64,000 bases of DNA. Origin: Phoronis australis (Eukaryota > Phoronida > Phoronidae). The notes below the pieces were generated by a model. The model was given only the letters and a program-made list of their open reading frames with translations. It was not told where the DNA came from and searched no databases. Location: positions 353,546 through 417,545 of the forward strand of contig NMRA01000319.1 in NCBI GenBank assembly GCA_002633005.1. The letters run 5' to 3'. Below, piece after piece: positions 53,681 through 64,000 of the stretch. A program made the position numbers and the translations under genes. Each line of letters begins with the position of its first letter. Positions within the stretch are counted from its first letter, which is position 1.

Positions 53681-54412
53681 ACTGGAATCTTTCCTCCTGT
53701 TTATGAAATGGGAATTTAATTGTTTTCAGACATGCTGAACTGTTTCGACTATGCCCGGTCTACTTGATTTCTTGGAAAATAACAGGAGTCAACAATTGGA
53801 GCACCGAGTAAAAGCTCAACTTACTCTGGAGGGGGACAGTCCGTCGAATATAACTCAACCTTCGTATCAGCGACTAAATTAGCTTTCATCCCTCTGCTGC
53901 ACAGATGTCGACCACAATATTTACAATCCAAGTGGAAGACAACTTTCTTCATGAACGTTGGGTGCAGATGTTTGCGAGACATTTTCCACTGTGTAGATGC
54001 AAGTTCAAATCAAAATAAATACTCAGACAGATACTTTTGATGTTCTTCTCACTGTTGAAGAAAAAATTAACAACTCTACTCTTCTGAACACTGAGTTGTG
54101 AAACAAAAAATATACAGGTAATCCATAAACTTTTGATGACGAGTCGTCTGATAGTGTTATGATCCGTCCAAGATTCAAATAAGACAGACTCTTTTATTGG
54201 TCCTTTGCAACATAACCTTCGATTTTATTGGTTGTTTTCTGTCCCTTTAAACTTGACGTCATTCCACTAGGAGTCGCCACTTTGCACTCCCAGAAATCAT
54301 TGCAGGTGCGCCATTTTCGTGACCTATTTTGGATGGAAAGGTGGAAAAGTATTGGATAAGGGCGAGAAAATAAACTCTTAGTCATTTGAATTCTAGAACT
54401 ATTGTCCATGCA

Positions 54413-54479
54413 ATGGCCACCGAAAGGAGGCCCAAAAAAGAACGAGAGATTGTCTTTGAATTCGACACGAACATGAAAG
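54413..54479 (+). CDS. Probable first coding exon of an unidentified gene
   Basis: ATG in a good Kozak context (G at -3, G at +4) opens 22 codons, MATERRPKKEREIVFEFDTN then MK, plus one base before GTAAGC, a strong donor. A basic start followed by a short strand-like acidic segment looks like a real N-terminus. No matching second exon (phase 1) was found before the window ends, so the first intron may exceed 9 kb. The product is not recognised. Confidence 0.45.
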
Positions 54480-54804
54480 GTAAGCTGTTTTACTTGAAAG
54501 AAAAGTTCCAAATCAACGCCAACCAGCCAGCGGGGATCTAACTCGACTGATAAGTGATAAATTATTATGGAATGAGTCGGCTTGGTTCTTCGTATTTTTT
54601 GTTGCAGTAGTTCCATTTTTCTTATTCTCTGATGTCATGTCAAGTTGTCAGTTTTGTCAAATTCATACAGAAATCAACAGTAGTGAACCCATGTATAATT
54701 ATCCCTGTTTGATTATTGATAAGAGGTCTTTATGTATTGTTTACAGTGTCATTTGTGTCTTCTTCTTTGAATGCAGGTCAAGGCAACAACCACTTTTAGT
54801 GCCT

Positions 54805-54925
54805 TGTTCCCTGATATTGAGAACCCTGATTTTCAAAATTTGAGAGTTACTGCAAAGCCTCTCTTTGGTATAACATCTGTGTCTGGTTGGGTGAAGGAAA
54901 CTGGTCCTCAAAATCAATGCCCACT
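54805..54925. mobile_element. Hairpin MITE, GAGAACCAGTTT family (degraded)
   Basis: ATATTGAGAACCCTGATTTTC at the left, GAAACTGGTCCTCAAAATCA at the right. The middle is unlike the other copies. Confidence 0.45.
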
Positions 54926-57577
54926 GACTGTAAAAGTACGTTAATACGGTTAATAGTACTTCCCAGGTCAAGATTGATCAAGTTCGTGTATAAAATAACA
55001 TAATTAAATAATAAACTGTTTAAATTTACTTGCTTCATAATTCCGAAATAGATTTGTAGCCCAGTTTTGTGTCGTACTGTAACTGTCCGCCCGTGTCACA
55101 GAATACGAGGGTAGACTCAATGAGCTTAGCTACAAGTCAAGGATATGAGCTGAGAAGTGTCATTTATCTATAAATTATTTCCTTCAGTTTTGACTTACCA
55201 GTTCTAATTTCTTGCTACGTAGCTTTTGAGCTGCACTGTCGTTTGCCAGTTAAAGCTGATATGTAATTACATTCGGTGTAAGAGCCAAAAGTCAGTTGAT
55301 GGAGTTCCGTATTTTGGATAGTTTTTGTTTTATCTAGCCCATTTAGCTATTATCAGAGAATTGCAAAAGCTTTGCACATGTCAGCTTCAAATTCACGAAT
55401 TTGAATTTGATTCTCAAGTTGTATTATGTGAGATTTGAGGTACTCCCAGTAACTGATAATCCCAGTTCGTCTAGACCCGAAGATTAAGCTATGAATCAGC
55501 CTAAAAAAATCTTGTCTGGTGTGCAGCGTGTGGCAGACATTGAACTTTTCTGCTCATAAATGCATTCATTCTTTTAAGGACAGTTTAATGTTTTTGAACT
55601 TTCTTAACTCTGCACTAGCTATTTTGGCAATTATTTTTGTGTGAAATTGGTGAGATGTTACCATATGCTAATTCTTTACTTATTTAGCACACACTGGCTT
55701 GACACGTGAAAATTCATTTTATCACGTGTTTACTTTATTCATGTGACAAAACAGAACAGTTTTCTCAATAACAGAAAATTCAAACGCAACCGGAATCACA
55801 AAATGCATGTACCTGTTCGAAAGTGGTGTTCAATCTGCGGAGAGTTTGTCTCGGAATAAATGCATTGAACTCATTTTACCGGTGTCAAAAGTTCAAATGG
55901 CCTAATTTGGTTAAGAAATAAGTTATCTCTCGAAAGTTCAAGCTCTGTTGCACATGTTTTCAAATAAGCCAAACTCTTCAAGGTGAAGTCAAACTTGCTG
56001 TGGAGGAGTCAAACAGGTTGTTGTGGAGATCAATGACATTGCCACAGATGCTAAATTATAAAGTGTAGACTGAAATGAACCATTTGTGTTTACTTCAGCT
56101 GTAAATGAACCAAGCATTTTATGTCCTCTGGGCGTTAAGGTTAATTAAAGTCTCAAAATTGATATACCTTACTGGTTTTTGATCTGTTAAAGTCTTTGAA
56201 GCCCTTGTCTGCCTGGATCGACTTTCAAGCTAAAAAGTTGTACACGACCTGTTCATTGAATAATTAGTGCACACCCGATTTTGCTCTGAAGATGTCATAG
56301 AACTTTTGCATCTTTCTTAACACACTCTGGTATGTGTTTACAAAGTAGATACAAAATGGTGTTGGACTAATCTCAGTGTGTATACTGGGGCTTTGACATC
56401 TTGTTTTCGTATGGCAGCAATTTTACAAAATGGTGTCTGTGTGAGAAGTAGAATGCAATGATCCTGTTTCTCCTGTTTAGGAACTTCTTAACTCTACCTC
56501 AGTTATTAGTTGTGAAAGTTGTCAGTTTTGGTGCATTGTTAACTCATTTCTAGTGGTGCTTGATATGACTTTAAGCTCGTCTGTTTGAGGGGGGTGGGTG
56601 GCTCTTTTGACCTTTGCTTTGAATGGTAGAGTTCTCTGATGATAAGATGTGTTGTCACAGCTTTTTGTGTGGGTTGTTTGTGACTTTGTGTCTGCTGTAT
56701 TTGTACCTTGCATTGTTGGGTCACGTGACCGGCACCAGAGCAAACTTTGGCGGAATTATCTGTTTTTGAACTCCTCACATGTGTTTACGTCACTGTTATC
56801 GTATAATACGTTTGTATGAAAAATAAATTAATGTTAAAAGAATTTTTAAAAACTGTGAAGTGACTCGACACATTTCATCAAGTTAATATTTTTGAATATT
56901 ATTTATGAATTTAGTTTGTAAGAGCCTGGTGCTATGATGGCAGTCTTTTGTCCCATGGTAATTCAATCCTTGGCACTTTCTGTGTCTAGTTTAATTGTTG
57001 AAAGCTGTTCAAACACAGAACAGAAATGGACACTTGGCTTTCCCCCAGACTTGTTGATTGTCAGCCAGCCTGCTGTCTGCTGCCATCCGTGGTGCTTAGA
57101 GTTACAGACACAGTTGTTTACATTGGTGCAACTGAGTAGGTGTTTTGTGGCAATCCATACCTTTCTTGTGTTTGAGAGTTTGGCCACTGGGACGCCTCCG
57201 CCCTGAATGTTCAAGGTTTGAAACACGTTTGGGGAATATCTTTGCTTAGAGAATATCTTTGCATGTATTTGCTGTATTTCAACCGAAGAGTTTAGCTTCT
57301 TTGTTAGAAGTGCATTGGTCCCATCCTAATCTTACTTCTTTCTATTACCTCTCCCACCCTAGACTATAACAGGAATCATATACTGTATATCTCAGTGCAT
57401 CAGTGTTTTGGATAGTGTAAGTTCAATCATTCAAGATTTCACTTCGATAAACAGGCAGTTAACAATTTTGGCTGCTTCTTGGTGGACATGAGGTCTATCA
57501 TAAGCTGCCCGCCTCTCTATCAAAGTTTTACCGTTACATACCATAACATTTTTTTTACCTTGGGTGTCATGTAAGAA

Positions 57578-58072
57578 CCTTTCACACCAACATATACACG
57601 TCAATGTTTTTGGGAGTTACGGTCACGATTAACTTCTGAATCAGTCTTGGATTGACGTTAACAACAGTTAACTTTGCAGGAAATGGGTGTATTAATAGGG
57701 GAGCGTTGACATTGCGGTGTCGTATGAATGGTCAACTTCAGTCTCATCGTAGTTAGTGCTAGGGGCAGTGTTATGATCTTCAACATTTAACTGGTAGTGT
57801 CATCGCTAATATTTGGTAAATATTTTGCTTAAACAAACATCAATCAAATTAGAAACAAGTTTTTTATCATTTATTACATGTAAATATTCTCAACTGTAAT
57901 TAAAAATCTTAGCACGTTTGGGACAAAAACGAGATCTCTCAGGCTACTTGGCCAATATCACCCACCGTTTACTTTGATGCCAGTAACTACCGAAGCTGGT
58001 GTGAACGGTTCAACAAACTTGGCTGTTAACATTGACGTTTCGCTCATACCAGAGTTAAGTTAGTATGAAAGG
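57578..58072. mobile_element. MITE with CCTTTCACACCAAC ends
   Basis: CCTTTCACACCAAC and ACGTCAATGTT at the left face AACATTGACGT and GTTAGTATGAAAGG at the right. About 495 bp and non-coding; a target duplication is not evident. Confidence 0.7.
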
Positions 58073-58200
58073 GCCTAAGCTTGATAAATATTGTGTTTGG
58101 CATGAACCTCTGTCGTACTCACAAATATAATCACTGGTCTTGTTGCACAGTCTGTAAATTATTTCTTCTTGCAACTGTTGTAGAGCAGTATTACTGAATT

Positions 58201-58565
58201 GCCGTTCACACTATGAGTTACCCTAGAATAAGTTAACGCACTCCTGGAATGAGTTGTTGCTAGTAACAGTGTGGCTGTTACTAGCGCTGGGGAAACTTGA
58301 CAAGTGTGCGACAGCTTGGCCTACTTTATCAAGGTACGGTAACTTGGTCCATGGTAATTTGCCCCTGCGCAAGTCGTTGTGTGTATGCGGCAAACCTGGA
58401 GGTGAGGCGAAAGTAATTACTACCTGCATCCTTGCTCATTTGCATGGGGGTGTCAAATGCATGTTGCGCCTTATTTGTCGCAAGGTATAGGCACGTAGTG
58501 TGACTGCCGAAAATGAATTGCTCTGTGGCTGATTGCCCTGGAGTAAGTCATAGTGTGAACGTGGC
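58201..58565. mobile_element. MITE with GTTCACACTATGA ends
   Basis: GCCGTTCACACTATGAGTTA faces TAAGTCATAGTGTGAACGTG, ending GGC. The subterminal ACCCTAGAATAAGTTA and ACTCCTGGAATGAGTTG resemble the 46480 element. Confidence 0.75.
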
Positions 58566-60594
58566 TTAAGAACTGCTCTCCCTGTTGGTTCCATAAGTAG
58601 CTGCACAGCGAGGTGTGATCTGTGATTCAGCATCTACTGTCTTGCTTCCTGTGGGCTATATTTGCACTCTGCATCATTGATTTCTGGTGCATTCTTGCAA
58701 TAGTGGACTAGATCTAGATGTCTGGGTTATTCATGGGCCCCACAAAAATGCAGTCAAGGGTAGTGTTCTGGGGTACTTAATGTTAATCTAAAGTTCATCT
58801 GATGCTTCTGAGGTCAGCTCATGGCTCACAGCATGATTATTGCTGGAAAAGTACTCTCTGTGAAGTGTAGAAGGCAGCGGCCATTTATCCTTGCTTTATG
58901 CTTCCTTTGATTTCGTTCCATCTCTTCTCTACCAATTACACGCCAGCGCAGTGAAATATGTCTAGTACCTTACATTACAGTTACCGGTATTGGTGGTTCT
59001 AGGCTAGAGTAGGTCTGGTTGGCAAGATGTCTATATATGTTGAGTGTCCGTACGTAAATGTCGGCTAACATATCAGCTACAGAATATTTACATCGTGCTC
59101 TTATCAGGCAGCACCAGCATCATGGGCTGGGACAGTCTTCAAGACTAACAGCGGTAGTCTTTCGATACTGACGGGGGATGAGGCTCGCAGCAGAAGGCCT
59201 GCGCAGCATCAAACATCTCCCCGCTACACTTCTGTCTTTCCGAGAAAGTACACTAGGGTTTCATTCGTTCTGCTCTTTCTTTTAGTCGTTCCATCTCTCT
59301 GCCTGCCGCTGTCCCTACCTTCCTCTGTCCGTGCCTCCCTACCCTAAATCTGTCCCATTCTAACCTTTTCCAAACCATCGCAAACTTTATGTACTGGGTG
59401 AAACATAATTTCTCCCAGGAAATTAAGTTGGTCCGTAATTGAAAACACGATTATTTGATTTTGTCATTATCAACACTCTGAGGAAGAAATTTATTTATGA
59501 GTAATGTAGTCAGACAAAGAATTTTTATTAATACTTTAATATCCTAGAAATTTGTGTGGACTGCAGGGTTTTCCTGTCCGAATTACGAAGTGAATATAGA
59601 CCTGCCTGACTAGAAACACTTACCGTAGTTTATGCACTGGGCATTTTATCAAACCACTGACCTAGTGATCTGCTATTGAATATCCATTTAGCTCATAGCG
59701 GATAGTAAAATTTTATTGATTTCTGCATCCTAACTATGATAACTATTTTGTGTGTTAAATAAATGAAGATTTATCAACTATCTTTCTAACTGTCTATTTC
59801 TCAGTGCATCAAATAGCATGTCTTTAAATCATTGACCATATAAGGAACTACATAAGTTTGTCGTGATCTTCATAGAATGCAGGAATGAGGAAGTTATGAT
59901 ACTCTGATTTGCAACTTTAGTCCTTTACAAAATTGAAAACAATTTGCTGTTGCCTGAAGCAAAATGATGCAATTTACGGGGCTGTACATGCAACTGGTTG
60001 TCCTGGGCTTATAAGACTTTGGGTCTGTTGTGAAGCATGAATTATGTTCATTTGATATTTGTGACAGCCTCTTATAGAGGTCAAGTCCTTGTTGTATAAG
60101 AACATCTTCCAATGTCATGATGTTCTTGTGCAGGGTTCTCCACTCTGGAAAATTCCAACAGGAATTAAAAACTGGCGAAAGTTTTGAAAATCTAAGTCGA
60201 TATTCATCTTCAAATATTAACGTCGAACATGCACCTGAATTTAATACAATTGAAGGTAGTACCATAATTCTTCATTTATGTAGTACACAGTTTGGTTGGC
60301 AGGTGAAATGTTATTTAATTTGTTAAGTTTCTCTACAAAATATAAAGAAAGTTTTACTCAATTACTAGCAGGGTTTGTGCTGTGTAGTTGCTGTAAAACA
60401 TCTTCGGTAGATTTTCCATGATTTGTAGTAAAGCAATCAATCTTTGAAAAATGGAGAATGACGATTTTGGTGATTATTTTATGCAAAACAAGTGAAGACT
60501 TTGCATGCAAAGCCTGGGTAACAGTACACTGAAGTGCCAAAACACTCAAAATGTTTTAATTGGAGGATGAAATGATTAACCTCATCAGTTCTAT

Positions 60595-61103
60595 AGGGCT
60601 TGGAATTTTCTGCGGAAACGCGAATTTCCGCTTTTTTCAAATGTTCTTTCCGCGCATTTTATTATATTTCCGCGTTAAAAAAATCGGATTTGATATAAAA
60701 TTTCCGCGGCAAATTCCTTTCTTACCGCGGCGTTGCAGACGACGTTCACCTCGAAAAGCGGAAGTTGCTCTTTATGTTTCGGAGGAACGTAAATTGTCAA
60801 CATTGCCGGGGCATCTGGGATAGCGTGGTGGGATTTTCAATGGCGTCTCGTGTTATTGTAAACCGCGGCGACAAATACTACGGCTCTGCAGCCAAAAGTG
60901 TGTGGATTGGGAGTGGACAAGCGACCTAAAAGGACGCAGACGCATGCTACTGATGGTGGTAACGTTTTTTTTTTAAATTTTTTTTTTAGTCCTCCCGATT
61001 TTTGTCGGGGAAAGATTCACATCGACCATTTCAAGGCTGGGTAGCACGCGTGATTTGGGCGTAAAAGTTTCCGCGTTTTTTGTCATTGGTCATTCCAAGC
61101 CCT
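60595..61103. mobile_element. DNA element, AGGGCTTGGAAT family, with CpG-rich interior
   Basis: AGGGCTTGGAATTTTCTGCG faces GGTCATTCCAAGCCCT. The TTTCCGCG motif recurs along the arms. The interior is clearly more CpG-rich than its surroundings and has ATGGCGTCTCGTGTTATTG opening a short reading frame, perhaps the remnant of a transposase or captured first exon. Confidence 0.72.
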
Positions 61104-62280
61104 GGTTCTAACTCAGCGGCATTGTTTTTCAAACTCAATGCCAGTGTGCCTGACCTACCATGGCAAAATCCCAACTCTTCACTTGAGTTGTAGAGAACCC
61201 CTACAGAGTGTCGCCATGGTGCACTTTTCAGGCCAAAGAGTGTAATCCAGCCTTAGTAGTTGTTTATGGATGAGAAGGCTTTTGTATACAAAATCTTGAA
61301 ATTCTCCTGAGTGGTTGTGAGTTTTGGAGTGTCTGCCTGGAATATTTGTGCTTTGTTTGTCTGAGCATTTGATATGAAACTTAAAATATATTTAAGAGCC
61401 CAAGTTTCCCCTTCGTTGTTTGTACTTGACGTGATATACGTATATAAGTTCTTTTTGTTGGCCTTTGGTATTCTCTTTGCCTGTTCTATATTTTATCGTT
61501 TTGGAAACAAGTTTCAACATTTGCGTTGGATGCTTCTTGTCACAAGTATTGCAACGTTTTATAGTGCAATATGGCGGACAAGTGAAATAAAACTTCATAT
61601 TTTTTTACAAAAGATTATGTAGCACCAAATGAACTTCTTCCCATATTCAGCTCTAAAACCATAGCTACCAATGGATTATATTTTGGTAGATTGTGAACAT
61701 TCACAATTTTGAAACCCTTTGAAAAAGGAAGAAAGAAAAATTTCGGCAATTATTTGGTGAGGTATTACCAACCACTTGTCTGGTTTAATGCTCGTACTAA
61801 GCTTGATGTCCAGGCCCAAAATTTCCAAGTTTTCGCTTTTTGTTGCATACGCTTGGCTTGCTCAGCCCCTTCCAATTTATATAACTTAACGTTCCTAAGA
61901 GGTGTCTATATCTTTTTCAATGCCCCTCTCATCCGAATTTTTTCTCCCGAAAAGTACGCTGCTGGCTAACCTTAGTCTAACAATCAGTGAGCTTCAGCAG
62001 AACTTTGTCTTGTTCGGGCAGGAAACTTCTCTCCAGCTCTTTACAGAAGGAGACATGAAGTTCTTCTTGCTCAAGCACATTCTACTATTATCGTATCCAA
62101 TAAACTATGTAATTTATCTCGATCATGCTCGTCTGCTAAAAAGGTGAAAGCATCCATGCAAGTAATGCCACTTCATTACATTCGCATAAAGTTTGTATCT
62201 ACTAACTTCTCTTTTTTAAGCGTCTCTATTGGCAGCTCGGCTTACCTCCCACACCCTGATTATTGAGTTCCCAATTTAAA

Positions 62281-62685
62281 CACCTGGGCCCAGTCGCTAA
62301 TCTTTGTACTCGAAACGAACTCGAAACTATTTTTGGCAATTTCTCTGCTCCTTTTGTGCGATAATTGGTTATCAGACTGTGCTCGAATACATTATAGTTT
62401 ATGCATAGGAGTTTCTAGTTCAAGTTTGCCCTTGAAGACCCTTATATTTGTGCTATAAACTCGAGTAAAAACTCGAAATTTCGAGTTCAAACTCGAACTT
62501 ATTGCTTTAATATTAGGTTTACAAACTGTGAACTAAGGGCAATAAATCATCTACGTAAGTTATTGTGTACTCGAGCATAGAATAATAGACACTTATCTTG
62601 ATTTCGCCCAAAAGTAGTGTAGAAAATGCCAAACCTAATTTCGAGTTCCATTTCGAGTATAAAGATTGGAGACTGGGCCCAGGTG
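62281..62685. mobile_element. MITE with CACCTGGGCCCAGT ends
   Basis: CACCTGGGCCCAGTCGCTAA faces GGAGACTGGGCCCAGGTG. Many ACTCGAA/TTCGAGT units are spread along both arms and the centre (62460-62505). AAA flanks both sides, compatible with a short target duplication. Confidence 0.82.
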
Positions 62686-64000
62686 AAAACGATATTTGCA
62701 TTTCTTTTTGACTACGTTGATTTGGCTTAATTGGTGTTCTGATGTAAATTGCCAGCATGCATTCTCTATCTACTTTATACCGCTGAAGCATAGGAGGGCA
62801 AAGGGATATTGGAGGTAATACATCAGTGGTCAGGTTTTGCCATCTGTTGGTGGCACAAGGGAGTTCATTGCCTCTGACCACAGTCACTGAGCACTCACAG
62901 GGGAAATTAAGATGCCCCAGGGATAAATCACTGTATTGTTAGGTGAAACGGCTATGAGTCTGCATTCTGTCCAAAAATAACTTTTTAAAGACATCTTATT
63001 AAATGTATGAAATTGATCTTAGTACTTTAATTGAAATATATTTCTAAGTTGGAGAAGAACTTGAGAACATGCTCAGACATAAATATGATCCTCTGGAACA
63101 TGCCCTAGTGTAAAATGACCATCTGGCAGGGCTAGAACTTAAAATGTTAACTTCAAGAGCATATTCCTGTTTCTATTTTTGTTTGTTTAGGAAAACCAAT
63201 ATGTGAAGAGCGTTTTACATGGTGTTTAAAACAATGAACAAATCGGTCTGGGTGTTTCTATACTTTGTGTTCCAGAGACTACAAACAAAATGGCGAATTT
63301 TATTCCTTAAGTATAATTTTTAGCGTGATGTCATGCTCTAATTAACTGTCAAATCGTCACTAGCCCAATAATTACTCGTAATGTAGTTAAGGAACAAATT
63401 GAGACCAATCTTGTAATGGTAACTGGACTCACAGTCTGACACGTTTCACTGGCGCTACACACTAGCAAGTAGAGCTGGTGATATAATGTGCTGCTCTTGT
63501 TGTCCCCAGCCCAGCTTTGACAGAATTTACTAGGAGCTATTGGAGAGTGGCAATACTATGATTGTTACGTTTTATGTCAACGTAAAACTGATAGCATGAT
63601 ATTCAATATGTAACTCGCAGCTCAGAGCGGGTACTCTTCTCTTCTAGATTGTTATCCCAGTAGTCCAGTTGGTGCTTCCTGTTGTAGTGGGTGGGGTACC
63701 AAGTGGTTGAATGTAGCCCTGTAATACTGATGCTGCTGATTCGATACCGATACAATGAATACTATCAGTTCACTAGCACTAACAATATAACAAGCACTAA
63801 TAAATTCTACATCCTACTTGCGAGGAGTTAAAATGCCGTTGAAAAATCTTACCAAATTAGGAAATAACATGGTCCACAAGTGATTTTTTCTTCAGTTTTT
63901 GCTAATGAGAAGTAGCACTCAATAAAGTGCTTTCTTATCTTCCAAGTTCTATGCGATAGTTAACACCAGACAGTGTTTTGAGCTATTGTGGGGTCTCACA

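Larger units (their letters stand above)
44202..54412. other. Long stretch without a supported gene
   Basis: AT-rich sequence probably made of introns and intergenic DNA. It holds MITEs (46480-46883, 49808-49900, 53250-53404, 53605-53680), a SINE-like fragment near 48380, a tRNA-like sequence near 53046 and a palindrome at 51706. No ORF shows convincing coding character. Confidence 0.6.
54480..64000. other. Probable long first intron or intergenic DNA
   Basis: No supported exon. It contains MITEs at 54805-54925, 57578-58072, 58201-58565, 60595-61103 and 62281-62685. The open stretches at 59894-60265 and 61374-61622 look like chance ORFs. Nothing is recognised in 55.0-57.5, 58.6-60.1 and 62.7-64.0 kb. 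Confidence 0.5.

Noticed and set aside
54194-54616. 140-codon open frame on -
   Set aside because: It runs antisense over the candidate first exon and has no recognisable domain.
60134-60255. Exon-like stretch on + (LHSGKFQQELKTGESFENLS) between CTTGTGCAG and GTAGTA
   Set aside because: It enters in phase 2, which does not fit the phase 1 exit of the exon at 54413. The opposite strand is open over an even longer stretch, so coding sense is unclear.
59894-60265. 123-codon open frame on -
   Set aside because: No splice signals or family resemblance; AT-rich chance ORF is more likely.

Overview
This window is nuclear DNA from an animal, most likely a marine invertebrate. Introns average about 1 kb with GT-AG borders, exons are GC-richer than the AT-rich introns, and the non-coding sequence is crowded with short inverted-repeat transposons (MITEs). 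There are no operons, ribosome binding sites or other bacterial features. Species and phylum cannot be fixed from the sequence alone.

Region 1 to about 38.5 kb, + strand: the 3' part of one large gene, identified as CFAP54, a structural protein of the C1d projection of the ciliary and flagellar central pair. I placed 32 coding exons by hand. They join in frame at every junction and give 1,792 residues followed by a stop at 37092-37094. The N-terminal part lies upstream of the window. The gene ends with a 3' UTR of about 1.4 kb and an AATAAA at 38467. An assembly gap of 843 Ns (6578-7420) sits in intron 7.

Region 38.5 to about 44.2 kb, - strand: a probable convergent gene. It has a poly(A) signal at 38495-38500 (read on the minus strand) and a terminal coding exon at 41233-41324. 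Upstream of that are a cysteine-rich exon joined by a GC-AG intron, a tentative 70-nt exon and a well-bounded 78-nt exon. I do not recognise the protein.

Region 44.2 to 64 kb: mostly non-coding. The one convincing gene signal is a likely first coding exon on + at 54413-54479, in a good Kozak context and ending in a GTAAGC donor. The rest is MITEs, SINE-like tRNA fragments and sequence with no recognisable features.

Repeat landscape: several distinct inverted-repeat families can be defined within the window. They are a hairpin family with core GAGAACCAGTTT, a family with CAGAAATTTGGTC subterminal sequence, a family with AGGGCTTGGAAT ends, a family with (T/G)CACAC-type ends, a large foldback family in the last CFAP54 introns, and several singletons. 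Other notable events are a retro-insertion whose target-site duplication copied the exon 13 splice donor, a decayed duplicate of exon 14, 69-bp direct repeats around exon 11, and one transposon nested in another. I found no wholly new biological system. The most interesting material is the interplay between mobile elements and splicing in CFAP54, and the unidentified minus-strand gene.
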